NCBI RefSeq assembly: GCF_000238075.1
Contig: NZ_JH414504.1
Span: 602,886 to 666,885 of the forward strand
DNA: 64,000 nucleotides
Reading direction: 5' to 3'
Source of the DNA: Oribacterium asaccharolyticum ACB7
GTDB lineage: Bacteria > Bacillota > Clostridia > Lachnospirales > Lachnospiraceae
The translations under genes and the position numbers were made by a program. Of the stretch, positions 52,988 through 63,097 are shown piece after piece. The number at the start of each line of letters is the position of its first letter. The stretch's first letter is position 1. The notes beneath the pieces were generated by a model. That model did no database searches. It saw only the letters and a program-made list of their open reading frames with translations, and was not told the origin of the DNA.

Positions 52988-54274
52988 CTATATTTTCGGT
53001 CTTCTCATCAGCATTTCATGTCTTTCCGGTCCGTTGGATACCATGGTAATCGGAACCTCCAACTCCTTTTCAATAAAGTCGATATAATCCCGACACGCCT
53101 CAGGCAATTCTTCGTACTTTCGAATTCCGCGAATGTCGCAGTGCCAGCCTTTCAGCACGGTATATACCGGCTTTGCCTTTCGAAGCAGGGGCGTAACCGG
53201 GAAGTCCTTAACTTCTTTTCCGTCAATCTCATATGCTGTACATACCGGGATTTCCTCTAAATATCCCAAAGGATCCAATACCGTTAAGGCTACTTCCGTC
53301 GCCCCCTGTAAAGCACAGCCGTAGCGGGAAGCCACTGCATCATACCAGCCGACTCTTCTCGGGCGACCTGTCGTTGCCCCGTACTCACCCTTATCTCCGC
53401 CGCGCTTTCTGAGTTCCTCCGCTTCCTCTCCGAAGATTTCAGAAACGAATTCACCGGCTCCGACTGCAGAAGAATATGCCTTTGTAACACAAACCACACT
53501 GTTGATAGAGTATGGCGGAATTCCGGCCCCTACTGCGCCGAAGGAGGCCAGGGTATGGCTGGAAGTCACCATCGGATAAATTCCGTGGTCGGTATCCTTC
53601 ATCGTTCCAAGCTGTCCTTCTAAAAGAATCTTTTTTCCATCCTTAATCGCCTTTCTCAGGAAAAGAGAGGTATCACAAAGATACGGACGAATCTCCTCTC
53701 TCTGCTTCTTCAGCTCTTTTAGGACCGTCGCGTAATCCAGGCCTTTCTTTCCGTAAAGACTCTCAAACAATGCATTTTTAATTTCCAAAATCTTCTGTAA
53801 CTGCTCTTCCAGAATGTCATCATAATAGAGCTCATTGACCTGCAGACCGATTTTCGCATACTTATCGGAGAAGAAGGGTGCTATTCCGGACTTTGTGGAG
53901 CCGTAGCTCTTCTTCCCGAGTCTTTCCTCCTCATACTCATCCTGTAAAACGTGGTAAGGCATCAAAACCTGTACGCGGTCTGAAATATAAATCTTCGGTG
54001 TCGGTACGCCGGCTTCTTCCAAAGCATGAAGCTCTGTTAAAAACTTGGGAATGTCCAAGGCCACTCCGTTTCCCAAAACGGAAGTCACATTCGGATTGAA
54101 TACACCGCTTGGAAGCAGATGCAGGGAAAACCTGCCGTAGTTGTTAATGATGGTATGCCCTGCATTGGCCCCTCCCTGGAAACGTACTACCACATCTGCA
54201 TTCTCTGCAAGATAGTCCGTAATTTTCCCCTTTCCTTCATCTCCCCAGTTTGCACCGACGATTGCCTGAACCAT
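52988..54274 (-). CDS. purA: Adenylosuccinate synthetase
   Basis: 428 aa. P-loop GDEGKGK at 11-17, catalytic H40 in NAGHT, and QLGTMKDTDHGIYPMVTSS and TTGRPRRVGWYDAV motifs. Forms adenylosuccinate from IMP and aspartate with GTP. purB lies 340 bp upstream on the same strand, so the two AMP-branch enzymes are neighbours. Confidence 0.97.
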   Translation of the reverse strand: MVQAIVGANWGDEGKGKITDYLAENADVVVRFQGGANAGHTIINNYGRFSLHLLPSGVFNPNVTSVLGNGVALDIPKFLTELHALEEAGVPTPKIYISDRVQVLMPYHVLQDEYEEERLGKKSYGSTKSGIAPFFSDKYAKIGLQVNELYYDDILEEQLQKILEIKNALFESLYGKKGLDYATVLKELKKQREEIRPYLCDTSLFLRKAIKDGKKILLEGQLGTMKDTDHGIYPMVTSSHTLASFGAVGAGIPPYSINSVVCVTKAYSSAVGAGEFVSEIFGEEAEELRKRGGDKGEYGATTGRPRRVGWYDAVASRYGCALQGATEVALTVLDPLGYLEEIPVCTAYEIDGKEVKDFPVTPLLRKAKPVYTVLKGWHCDIRGIRKYEELPEACRDYIDFIEKELEVPITMVSNGPERHEMLMRRPKI

Positions 54275-54352
54275 AATTTTCCCCTTTCCAAATCATTTAC
54301 TGAAAATAGTATTGTAGAACTATTCCGGCTTTTACAAAATACAGCCCCGATT

Positions 54353-54553
54353 TTATTCTTCACTCTCCGATGAATCCTTCCGTATCAACTTCGTTACCCA
54401 TTGCAATACATAAAATACGGTTGGCACAATCATCAGAAGGAAGAGATGGGCAAGCAGCGACTCCTTGCTTCCTCCCGTAAACGCGGTATAAAGAAAATGA
54501 AGCAAAGTCAGCAAAATAAAAGCCAAAGCCAGAATTGCAAAAATTCGTTTCAT
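54353..54553 (-). CDS. Small two-helix membrane protein
   Basis: 66 aa with two hydrophobic helices (IFAILALAFILLTLLHFLYT and LLAHLFLLMIVPTVFYVLQW) and a charged C-terminus. Good GGAGGGAAG ribosome binding site. Function unknown; lies between purB and purA. Confidence 0.6.
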   Translation of the reverse strand: MKRIFAILALAFILLTLLHFLYTAFTGGSKESLLAHLFLLMIVPTVFYVLQWVTKLIRKDSSESEE

Positions 54554-54613
54554 CTTCCCTCCAAATCCTTTGCAATCTTAAGAATGATCCGATTTGCATT
54601 ATAGCACAAATTC

Positions 54614-56050
54614 TTAGAGCTTAATCTCTACCGATAAATCGAGCTCTTCTTGATTTTCCTCTAAAATCGGCTGAATGTACTCCGAAACAAATTCTTCCAC
54701 CTGTTCCTTTGCGCGTCCGATATAGAGCTCTCCTCGCATGAGTCCGTGTATATCTTCTTCCGTAAGCGGGAAGGCATCATCCTGCACGATTCTTTCCAAA
54801 AGATCGTTATCCAGCCCTTCTTCCTTGACTCTCTTTCCCGCTTCCATAGCGTGCATGCGGATTCGCTCATGAAGTTCCTGCCGGTCTCCCCCTTTTTTCA
54901 CCGCATCCATCAGGATATTTTCCGTTGCCATAAAGGGCAACTCCTGGTTCAAATGCTTTGCAATCATCTTGGGATAGACCACCAGATTCTTCGCAACATT
55001 GTAATACAAATCCAGTAAGCCGTCACAGGCGAGGAACGCCTCCGGAACGGAAAGTCTCTTGTTTGCGGAGTCGTCCAATGTTCTTTCAAACCACTGGGTG
55101 GAAGCCGTAATGCTCGGATTCATGATTCCCGAGGAAATGAAGTTCGAAAGTGCCGCCATTCGTTCAGAGCGCATGGGATTCCTTTTATAGGCCATCGCAC
55201 TGGATCCGATCTGCTGCTTCTCAAAAGGCTCTTCCACTTCTTTTAAATGCTGTAAAAGTCGAAGATCATTGGAGAACTTGTGTGCAGACTGCGCAATTGC
55301 CGAAAGGACGGAAAGAACCCGAAAATCCACCTTCCGGGAATAGGTCTGTCCTGATACCGGATACACTTCGGAAAATCCCATCTTCTCTGCAATTCTTCTA
55401 TCCAGCTCCTTACATTTTTCATGGTCTCCTTCAAAGAGTTCCAGGAAAGAAGCTTGCGTTCCCGTGGTTCCCTTACAACCCAATAGCTTTATCGATGCAA
55501 TGCACTCATCTATCTCACAAAAATCAAGATATAAGTCATGAAGCCAGAGGCTCGCTCTCTTTCCGAGCGTCACGGTCTGCGCCGCCTGAAAATGCGTATA
55601 GCCAAGCATGGGGAGCGCCCTGTATTCCATTGCAAAGTCGGAAAGGACCTTCATACAGTTTAAAAGCTTTTTTCGAATCAGTTTTAAACCTTCCCGCATA
55701 GTAATTAAGTCGGTATTATCCCCCACATAGCAGGAAGTCGCCCCAAGATGAATGATGCCCTTTGCGTTGGGGCACTGCAGGCCATAGGCGTAGACATGAC
55801 TCATTACATCATGTCGAACCTCTTTTTCCCTTTGTTTTGCCACATCGTAATTGATGTTTTCCGCATTCTCCCGAAGCTCCCGAACTTGCTCTTCCGTAAT
55901 TGGAAGTCCCAGTTCCTTTTCGGTTTCCGCAAGAGCAATCCAGAGCTTCCGCCAAGTCTTGAACTTAAAACTCGGTGAAAAAATCTTCTGCATCTCGGGA
56001 GAGGCATATCTCCCGGACAACGGACTTTCGTAGCTTGAAAATGCTTCCAT
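54614..56050 (-). CDS. purB: Adenylosuccinate lyase
   Basis: 478 aa from the ATG at 56050 (AAAGGGATGGGAA before it); an upstream ATG would add 14 residues without a site. Fumarase-superfamily signature GSSAMAYKRNPMRSERM near 280, and HDVMSHVYAYG and GATSCYVGDN motifs. Cleaves adenylosuccinate and SAICAR in purine synthesis. Confidence 0.96.
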   Translation of the reverse strand: MEAFSSYESPLSGRYASPEMQKIFSPSFKFKTWRKLWIALAETEKELGLPITEEQVRELRENAENINYDVAKQREKEVRHDVMSHVYAYGLQCPNAKGIIHLGATSCYVGDNTDLITMREGLKLIRKKLLNCMKVLSDFAMEYRALPMLGYTHFQAAQTVTLGKRASLWLHDLYLDFCEIDECIASIKLLGCKGTTGTQASFLELFEGDHEKCKELDRRIAEKMGFSEVYPVSGQTYSRKVDFRVLSVLSAIAQSAHKFSNDLRLLQHLKEVEEPFEKQQIGSSAMAYKRNPMRSERMAALSNFISSGIMNPSITASTQWFERTLDDSANKRLSVPEAFLACDGLLDLYYNVAKNLVVYPKMIAKHLNQELPFMATENILMDAVKKGGDRQELHERIRMHAMEAGKRVKEEGLDNDLLERIVQDDAFPLTEEDIHGLMRGELYIGRAKEQVEEFVSEYIQPILEENQEELDLSVEIKL

Positions 56051-56106
56051 TTCCCATCCCTTTCTATTCTTCAAAAACTTGAACTCCTTCAATGCAATCC
56101 GGGATT

Positions 56107-56862
56107 TTATCGTAAAACCGCAGTCATGTCATATTTTCCCGGTGCTTTTTGAAGAAGGAAAAACGCCGCCGTAATGGCTCCCTTGGCAAAGATTTTCCGG
56201 CTGTAGGCGGTGTGCTCCAATTTTACAATTTCGTCTTCTCCGGCAAAAATGATCTCATGCACTCCCGGAATTGTACCACCTCTAAGGGAGAGCATGCCGA
56301 TTTCTTGTCTTTCTCTTGCCTGATGCCTTTCCTCCCGGTCATATACCTTATTGAGTGCCTCTCCGACACCCTCTTCAACCGCTTTTTCAAGCATTAAAGC
56401 CGTGCCGCTCGGCGCATCCTTTTTTCTCCGATGATGGGCTTCCACAATTTCTATGTCAAAACCTTCCTTATAGAGCTTTGCCGCGGCAAGTCGAACCAAT
56501 TCCTGAAGAATGTTTACACCAAGAGACATATTGCCGGACTGTAAAATAGGGATACTTTTTGCCGCCTCTACAATCTTCTTTTCCTGTTCCTCGGAAAGCC
56601 CCGTTGTACATAAGACAAGAGCCTTCTTCTTTTCAACTGCAAAATCCAAGAGCCTGTCCACAGCTTCTCTTACTGAAAAATCAACAATCACATCAAAATC
56701 TTCTTTTACCTTGAAAATATCTTCATAAACCGGAAAGCCTAAGTCTGCGCCTTCCGCATGGGCATCTACTCCGCAGTTTATCTCACAGTCCTCCGTGTTT
56801 TTTGCAACATCAATCACGTTTCTTCCCATTACCCCTCGCGCACCATGTAAAAGTATTTTCAT
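56107..56862 (-). CDS. dapB: 4-hydroxy-tetrahydrodipicolinate reductase
   Basis: 251 aa. NAD(P)-binding GARGVMGRN at 7-15, catalytic H143/H144 and K148 in EAHHRRKKDAPSGTA. Second step from aspartate semialdehyde to diaminopimelate and lysine. 98 bp after dapA. GGAGGGGAA before the ATG. Confidence 0.97.
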   Translation of the reverse strand: MKILLHGARGVMGRNVIDVAKNTEDCEINCGVDAHAEGADLGFPVYEDIFKVKEDFDVIVDFSVREAVDRLLDFAVEKKKALVLCTTGLSEEQEKKIVEAAKSIPILQSGNMSLGVNILQELVRLAAAKLYKEGFDIEIVEAHHRRKKDAPSGTALMLEKAVEEGVGEALNKVYDREERHQARERQEIGMLSLRGGTIPGVHEIIFAGEDEIVKLEHTAYSRKIFAKGAITAAFFLLQKAPGKYDMTAVLR

Positions 56863-56960
56863 TTCCCCTCCTTTACTCTACAAAAGAAAAAAGCCGTAAA
56901 AAAGAAAATCCGCTCGGAAACACCCGGAGCCTCTCTTCTTTTTCACAAGCCTTTTCTTCT

Positions 56961-57848
56961 CTATTTTAAAATACCGTAACGAATCATTTCCTCTTTTAAA
57001 CTATCCAAATGCTCTTTTTCCATCTCTGTCAGAGGCAGGCGAAGCGGACCCACCTTCTTTCCCTGCAGATTCATTGCCGCTTTAACGGGTATGGGGTTCA
57101 CTTCACTGAATAAGGCCCGAATAAGAGGCATAGCTCGAAGCTGCTCTTTTCTTGAGCCTTCCACGTCTCCGGCAAACCATTTTGCACAGATATCATGCGT
57201 TTCTTTCGGCGCCACATTCGATAAAACGGAAATAACACCCAGACTACCTGCTGCGAGGAGGGGCAGAATCAAACCGTCCTCTCCGGAATAAAGGCAAAAG
57301 TCCTCATCCACGAGACGCATCAAATCCAAGGTTTTGCCAACATCTCCACTAGCATCCTTCACACCTATAATATTCTTCACATCATGATACAGAGCCGCCA
57401 TCGTTTTCGCCTCGATACTCATTCCCGTTCTTCCGGGAACATTATAGAGAATGGAAGGAATGGAAACGGATTCCGCAATGGTCTTAAAGTGCTGATAGAG
57501 CCCCTTCTGGGTAGCCTTATTGTAATAGGGAGTTACCAAAAGAAGGCCGTCCGCACCGGCTTCCTCCGCACACTTGGAAGTATACAAAGCAGATCTGGTA
57601 CAATTGGAACCTGTGCCCGCAATGACCGGAATGCGATGATTTACCGCCTTAATCGTATGACGAATCACTTCAAGATGCTCCTCAACAGTCAGTGTCGCCG
57701 CTTCTCCCGTGGTTCCCACAGAGATAATGGCATCCGTACCGCCCGCAATTTGATCTTCAATAATTGCCTCCAGTACCTCGAAGTTTACCGTCCCGTCTTC
57801 ATGCATGGGAGTAACCAGTGCCACTCCCGCTCCCTTAAATAAAGCCAT
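56961..57848 (-). CDS. dapA: 4-hydroxy-tetrahydrodipicolinate synthase
   Basis: 295 aa TIM barrel. SVGTTGE at 43-49, Y135 in LYNVPGRTG, Schiff-base K164 in GVKDASGD. Condenses pyruvate and aspartate semialdehyde. Transcribed with dapB, to feed cell-wall diaminopimelate. No lysine riboswitch seen in the 46-bp gap after typA. Confidence 0.97.
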   Translation of the reverse strand: MALFKGAGVALVTPMHEDGTVNFEVLEAIIEDQIAGGTDAIISVGTTGEAATLTVEEHLEVIRHTIKAVNHRIPVIAGTGSNCTRSALYTSKCAEEAGADGLLLVTPYYNKATQKGLYQHFKTIAESVSIPSILYNVPGRTGMSIEAKTMAALYHDVKNIIGVKDASGDVGKTLDLMRLVDEDFCLYSGEDGLILPLLAAGSLGVISVLSNVAPKETHDICAKWFAGDVEGSRKEQLRAMPLIRALFSEVNPIPVKAAMNLQGKKVGPLRLPLTEMEKEHLDSLKEEMIRYGILK

Positions 57849-57894
57849 AACTCACCTCGCTAGATTTTGCTCGTCCTGTTTTACTCTTCTTGTC

Positions 57895-59727
57895 TTACTT
57901 TCTGTTAAAGCCGGCACGTTTTCTTGCCGTGGGATCCAGAATTTTCTTACGGATTCGCAAGTTCTCAGGCGTCACTTCCAAAAGCTCATCCGTATCAATA
58001 AAGTCAATACACTGCTCTAAAGACATAATTTTCTTCGGTACCAATTTTAACGCCTCATCGGAACTGGAGGTTCTCGTGTTACTTAAGTGCTTGGTCTTAC
58101 AAACATTCAGCTCTATGTCTTCCGACTTCGGACTCTGTCCGATAACCATACCGCTATAGACCTTTTCTCCCGGTCCGATAAAGAGTACTCCTCTGTTCTG
58201 TGCCTGGAAAAGACCGTAGGTTACCGCCTCACCCTGCTCAAAGGCAATGAGGGATCCCTGATGACGGTAGTTCAAGTCTCCTCTATATTCCCCGTAGCCT
58301 TCAAATTCCGTATTTAAGATTCCGTTCCCCTTGGTATCGGTTAAGAACTCTCCTCGATAACCGATGAGTCCGCGGGAAGGAATTTCAAACTCCAGTCTTG
58401 TATAGCCGGATGCCAAAGGACTCATGCCGTTTAAAGTTCCCTTTCTCTGGGTTAGTTTCTGGATAACGGCACCGGTTGCCTCCTCCGGAACATCGATATA
58501 CGCTATCTCCATCGGCTCCAACTGTTTACCGGATTCATCCGTTTTATAAATAACCTCCGCTTTGGAAACCGCAAATTCAAAGCCTTCTCTACGCATGGTC
58601 TCGACCAGCACGGAAAGGTGCAACTCTCCTCGTCCGGAAACCTTGAAACAGTCTGCTGAATCGGTTTCTTCTACGCGAAGAGAAACGTCCGTATTTAATT
58701 CCCTGAAAAGTCTGTCACGGATATGACGGGAAGTCACAAACTTCCCCTCTGTTCCGGCAAGCGGAGAATCATTGACCATAAAGTCCATGGAAATGGTCGG
58801 CTCGGAAATCTTCTGGAAGGGAAGCGGTGCCGGGTTTTTCTCCGTACATATGGTATCTCCTACATGAAGATCCTCAATACCGGATACCGCAACGATATCT
58901 CCGAAAGAAGCCTCATCCACATCCACTCTCTTTAATCCGTCAAAGGAATAGAGTTTTGTAATCCGCACCTTCTTTCGTTTGTCCGGATTGTGATGGTTTA
59001 CAACCAGTGCATCCTGATTGACCTTGATTTTTCCGTTTTCCACCTTACCGATTCCGATTCTTCCTACAAACTCATTGTAGTCAATCGTAGAAACAAGAAG
59101 TTGCGTCTCCTCATCGGGGTCTCCCTCCGGTGCCGGAATAAAATCAATAATGCTCTCAAAGAGCGGTTTCATGTCCACATCGGGATCTTCCAGATTTTTC
59201 TTCGCAAAGCCGTTTTTCGAGGAAGCAAAGAGGAAGGGGCAGTCCAGCTGCTCATCGGATGCATTTAAGTCGAGCATCAGCTCCAAAACTTCATCCACAA
59301 CATCAGTCGGACGAGCCTGCGGCTTATCAATTTTATTGACTACGACAAGAACAGGAAGGCGAAGCTCTAAGGCTCTCTGCAAAACGAAACGAGTCTGCGG
59401 CATCGGTCCCTCAAAGGCGTCAACAAGTAAAATGGCGCCGTCCACCATTTTTAAAATACGCTCAACCTCACCGCCGAAATCCGCGTGTCCCGGTGTATCG
59501 ACAATGTTAATCTTTACTCCGTTATAGCTTACAGCAGTATTTTTCGCTAAAATCGTAATGCCTCTCTCCCGCTCAATGGGATTCGAGTCCATGACACGAA
59601 CACCGATATCCTGATTGTCGCGAAATACACCGGACTGCTTTAAAAGCTCATCCACTAAGGTTGTTTTCCCGTGGTCTACATGGGCAATAATGGCTACATT
59701 ACGAACATCTTCTCTCTTTTTTAACAT
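57895..59727 (-). CDS. typA: Ribosome-associated GTPase TypA/BipA
   Basis: 610 aa translational GTPase. G1 AHVDHGKT at 15-22, [26 protein letters not shown], and the BipA C-terminal domain ([44 protein letters not shown]). Assists 50S assembly under stress. Possible promoter TTAAAG-16-TATAAA at 59776-59803. Confidence 0.96.
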   Translation of the reverse strand: MLKKREDVRNVAIIAHVDHGKTTLVDELLKQSGVFRDNQDIGVRVMDSNPIERERGITILAKNTAVSYNGVKINIVDTPGHADFGGEVERILKMVDGAILLVDAFEGPMPQTRFVLQRALELRLPVLVVVNKIDKPQARPTDVVDEVLELMLDLNASDEQLDCPFLFASSKNGFAKKNLEDPDVDMKPLFESIIDFIPAPEGDPDEETQLLVSTIDYNEFVGRIGIGKVENGKIKVNQDALVVNHHNPDKRKKVRITKLYSFDGLKRVDVDEASFGDIVAVSGIEDLHVGDTICTEKNPAPLPFQKISEPTISMDFMVNDSPLAGTEGKFVTSRHIRDRLFRELNTDVSLRVEETDSADCFKVSGRGELHLSVLVETMRREGFEFAVSKAEVIYKTDESGKQLEPMEIAYIDVPEEATGAVIQKLTQRKGTLNGMSPLASGYTRLEFEIPSRGLIGYRGEFLTDTKGNGILNTEFEGYGEYRGDLNYRHQGSLIAFEQGEAVTYGLFQAQNRGVLFIGPGEKVYSGMVIGQSPKSEDIELNVCKTKHLSNTRTSSSDEALKLVPKKIMSLEQCIDFIDTDELLEVTPENLRIRKKILDPTARKRAGFNRK

Positions 59728-59804
59728 GAATTTTCACTTCCTGAACGAAATCGAACAAACTTAAACTTCAACAAATTTATACAATATTTATTTATTACTT
59801 TAAC

Positions 59805-60434
59805 TTATCGAGTATACCACCGGCATTTTTTGATTGCAAGGAAAACCACCTGCGGTCCATATTCCCGGATTTGCTTTTCAAAACCGGAATATTGTTCTTC
59901 TTTAACGCGAATCCTAAGAATCACGTTTTCTGTAAAAGCCTTATCCAAAATAGAAATATTCTGTTCCGTAAAGCTGTACTCCAGCTTTCCGAGTAAGGAA
60001 TACGGAATTTGCAGTTGCAGTTCCCACCCCTCAATTCTCTCCAGAAAAACCGCCTTCTCCAGTACCGCCTTTGCCGCATCGGAATAGGCTCGTGAAAGAC
60101 CTCCGGTTCCAAGAAGCGTACCGCCAAAAATTCTGCTTACCACAAGAAGGGCATTTTTCAGTTCCAGACTTTCCATCCTTTGCAAAATAGGCATACCTGC
60201 GGTCTTTGCCGGTTCTCCGTCATCGCTCTGCTTCTTGTGCTCCTGCAGAATTCCCTCTCCCTCTTCCAGAAAAATATAGGCATAGCAGTGATGTCTTGCA
60301 TCTCTGTATTTCTTTCTGCATGCTTCAAGGAGTCCTTCCACATCCGCTTCTCTTTCAAGCGGAAAAAGCCCGGCGTAAAACTTGGACTTTTTCTCTTCAA
60401 TCTCTCCGTAAAAGCACTCCTTAATAAATTTCAT
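59805..60434 (-). CDS. YigZ/IMPACT family protein
   Basis: 209 aa. FYGEIEEKKSKFYAGLFPL, then KKYRDARHHCYAYI, QKSDDGEPAKTAGMPILQRM and VVSRIFGGTLLGTGGLSRAYSDAA, the UPF0029 (IMPACT N-terminal) signature, and a smaller C-terminal DUF1949 domain. Function in bacteria unclear. Starts 3 bp after the PBP gene. Confidence 0.92.
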   Translation of the reverse strand: MKFIKECFYGEIEEKKSKFYAGLFPLEREADVEGLLEACRKKYRDARHHCYAYIFLEEGEGILQEHKKQSDDGEPAKTAGMPILQRMESLELKNALLVVSRIFGGTLLGTGGLSRAYSDAAKAVLEKAVFLERIEGWELQLQIPYSLLGKLEYSFTEQNISILDKAFTENVILRIRVKEEQYSGFEKQIREYGPQVVFLAIKKCRWYTR

Positions 60435-60437
60435 TCC

Positions 60438-63047
60438 TTAATCCTCGGCACTTTTCTTTTTACTCGGTCCCTGTTCGGAAATCGTAATCTTATTTTTTGT
60501 ATTTTTCTCCGAACTGTCGGAATCTCTGTCGGAATCTCTGTCAGAATCCTCGTCTTCTTCCTCCGGTTCCTTATAGCTGTAATAATGATCGTCCGTATCC
60601 AAGTCCCGTAGATTTTCAGGAACGAGCATAGCTCCCCAGGAAGTGTGATACGTACATTTTTCCGTAGGCACCGTTCCCTTGGCGAAAAGTTCCGTAATGA
60701 CGGCACTTCCCCTGTAATCCTGATAACATCCGGAAGTCGGAAGCTTTCCGGACTTTCGGCATACCTGAGCTTCCACGATATCTTCCGGCTTACTGAAGCC
60801 CGGATCCGTCTTTCCTTCGTGAATCTTCGTCATGATTTTTCGCCATATATCCTTGTGGAATCCGGTTCCGCCGTTGTATTCCCCGGTTTTCGCATCTTTT
60901 AGAACCTGATTATCATCACAGCCGCCCCAAACTCCGCCGATATAATAGGGTGTATAGCCGATGAACCAAATATCTCTGTTATTACTGGTTGTTCCGGACT
61001 TTCCCGCCTGGCTCATCCCGTCAAAATGCGCCCTTGTAGATGTAGAACTTACCCGTACATCGGATGCAAAGGCACGGTTCGATTCCATGGATTCCTTCAT
61101 GGCATCCGTAAGGAGATAGGCTGTGCTGGCCTTCATAACCTGTGTAGGCTTATCCTCCGTTGTGTCAATGAGTACTTTTCCGTCTTGATCTACTATCTTG
61201 GAGAAAAACTTGGCCTTTTCCAGTTCTCCCCCATTTGCGATAGCGGAAAATGCCTGGGTGAGCTCCAGGTTCGATACACCGCGGGTTAATCCCCCCAGAG
61301 CCAAAGCCGGATTTTCATCATCCTTTACCAAGGATGTAATTCCCAAAGACTCCGCATATTGGTACCCTCGTTCCGGCTTAACCGTCTCCATAAGACAGCG
61401 AACCGCCACAATATTTAAAGAATAGACTATTCCGTCTCGAATACTCTGAAATCCCAAATATCCTCCGGAATACCAGTTCTTAAAGGTCTTATTTCCTAAG
61501 GTATATTCCGAGTCATAGTAGGTAGAGGCAAGCGTTGCTCCGTATAAATCGATGGCCGGCGCAAAGGAAGTAATGATTTTGAAGGTGGAACCGGGCTGAC
61601 GCAGAACATTACTGGCACGATTCAAGGTTTTGCTCTGTTTTTTCTCGCCTCTTCCTCCCGTAAGAGCCAATACTTCGCCTGTATGCGGGTCCATCAGGAC
61701 AAAGGATGCCTGGGGCTCCAATACATAATCTACCGTTTCCCCCAAGATACGATCGGAATCCACGGTAACCTTCTCTTTAAATTCCTCTATCCGTTTATTA
61801 GCCTGATCCTTCGAGGTATACAGGCCGTTAAAAGAGATTCCCTTTCCCTCTTTTAAATACTTCTCTATATCCTTTTCACTGAAATTAACAATGGTACCGT
61901 CTTCATGTTGCAAAGTATATCTCCAGGAAATGGAATATTTTGCCGTATCATAATTCTCCGGGTTATTGATTTCCTGATCTACGATTGCTTGCAAATCCGG
62001 ATCCTGGTTTGCATAAATCGTCAAACCGCCGGAATATAGCAACTTTGTGGCATCTTCCTTCTTATAATCGAGCCTTTCCACAAGAGCATCAACTACCTGC
62101 TCCGTAAGTTCATCCGTATAATAAGAATAGGGCTTATCCTCTCCCTGCGTAACTAAATTAACATTTTGAATTCGCTCATACACAGGATCATTTAATGCTT
62201 CTTGATAGCGACTTTCATCAATATAGCCCTGACTGAGCATATTACGCAGAACCTGTTTTCTTCTGACTGCATTGTTCTCGGGATGGGTTATCGGATTTAA
62301 CTTGGAAGGATTTTTCGTAATTGCAGCGATAACGGTTGATTCGGAGAGACTCAATTCCGAAACCTCTTTATTAAAATAACGACGTGCTGCAACCTTTACG
62401 CCCAAAGTATTGGCTCCAAGGTTAATCGTATTTAAGTACTCGGTCAAAATACTTTTTTTAATTTCCTTTTTATCGAGACCCGGCTGGTCCTCCAATTCCA
62501 AGGCCAAATATTGTTCCTGTATCTTTCGTACGTATTTCTCAAATTTTCCCTCATGCAGACCGCCGCCGAAAACATTGTTTTTCAGGAGCTGTTGCGTAAT
62601 CGTTGAACCGCCTCCGGCAGAACTGTCATCGGAGACCACTCCTCTTACTGCACGCAAAATAGAGCGAAAATCGATGCCGTTATGTCTCCAGAAACGTTCA
62701 TCCTCTATCGCCACAAAGGCATTGATCATGTCTTTCGGCAGCTCCTCGTAGCTGACCCTTTCTCTGTTTGATCCCTCCGTAACGAGGGTGGACATCAGAT
62801 TTCCCTTCTTGTCATAAATTTTTGTGGCGTAAGAAGTCGGCCCTACATGAATTTTATGAATATCGGGAGCGGAATCCAAAACTCCTCTGAACAAACCATA
62901 GCCGAAAGATGCACCCAAAAAAAGCGAAGCAACGAAACAGAACAGGATTACAGTCTTCAAAATTCCTGTAAACCTGTGCCATATTCGTGCTCGCTTACTT
63001 TTCATTTCATATAAACGATTCTCTATACTATGTCGTGTGAACTTCAT
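60438..63047 (-). CDS. Class A penicillin-binding protein (PBP1A-like)
   Basis: 869 aa. One membrane anchor at about 30-55, glycosyltransferase family 51 domain with catalytic E115 (VAIEDERFWRHNGID) and GGSTITQQL, then a transpeptidase domain with S487 (PGSTFK), SLN at 543-545 and KSGT at 683-686. Builds and cross-links peptidoglycan outside the membrane. C-terminal tail is acidic and repetitive (DSDRDSDRDSDS, encoded by a 12-bp repeat). Operon with the YigZ gene. Confidence 0.95.
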   Translation of the reverse strand: MKFTRHSIENRLYEMKSKRARIWHRFTGILKTVILFCFVASLFLGASFGYGLFRGVLDSAPDIHKIHVGPTSYATKIYDKKGNLMSTLVTEGSNRERVSYEELPKDMINAFVAIEDERFWRHNGIDFRSILRAVRGVVSDDSSAGGGSTITQQLLKNNVFGGGLHEGKFEKYVRKIQEQYLALELEDQPGLDKKEIKKSILTEYLNTINLGANTLGVKVAARRYFNKEVSELSLSESTVIAAITKNPSKLNPITHPENNAVRRKQVLRNMLSQGYIDESRYQEALNDPVYERIQNVNLVTQGEDKPYSYYTDELTEQVVDALVERLDYKKEDATKLLYSGGLTIYANQDPDLQAIVDQEINNPENYDTAKYSISWRYTLQHEDGTIVNFSEKDIEKYLKEGKGISFNGLYTSKDQANKRIEEFKEKVTVDSDRILGETVDYVLEPQASFVLMDPHTGEVLALTGGRGEKKQSKTLNRASNVLRQPGSTFKIITSFAPAIDLYGATLASTYYDSEYTLGNKTFKNWYSGGYLGFQSIRDGIVYSLNIVAVRCLMETVKPERGYQYAESLGITSLVKDDENPALALGGLTRGVSNLELTQAFSAIANGGELEKAKFFSKIVDQDGKVLIDTTEDKPTQVMKASTAYLLTDAMKESMESNRAFASDVRVSSTSTRAHFDGMSQAGKSGTTSNNRDIWFIGYTPYYIGGVWGGCDDNQVLKDAKTGEYNGGTGFHKDIWRKIMTKIHEGKTDPGFSKPEDIVEAQVCRKSGKLPTSGCYQDYRGSAVITELFAKGTVPTEKCTYHTSWGAMLVPENLRDLDTDDHYYSYKEPEEEDEDSDRDSDRDSDSSEKNTKNKITISEQGPSKKKSAED

Positions 63048-63097
63048 TTTTCGCCCTTAAAAAGCCTACTTGCAACATAGCCTATTCTATCACAGCT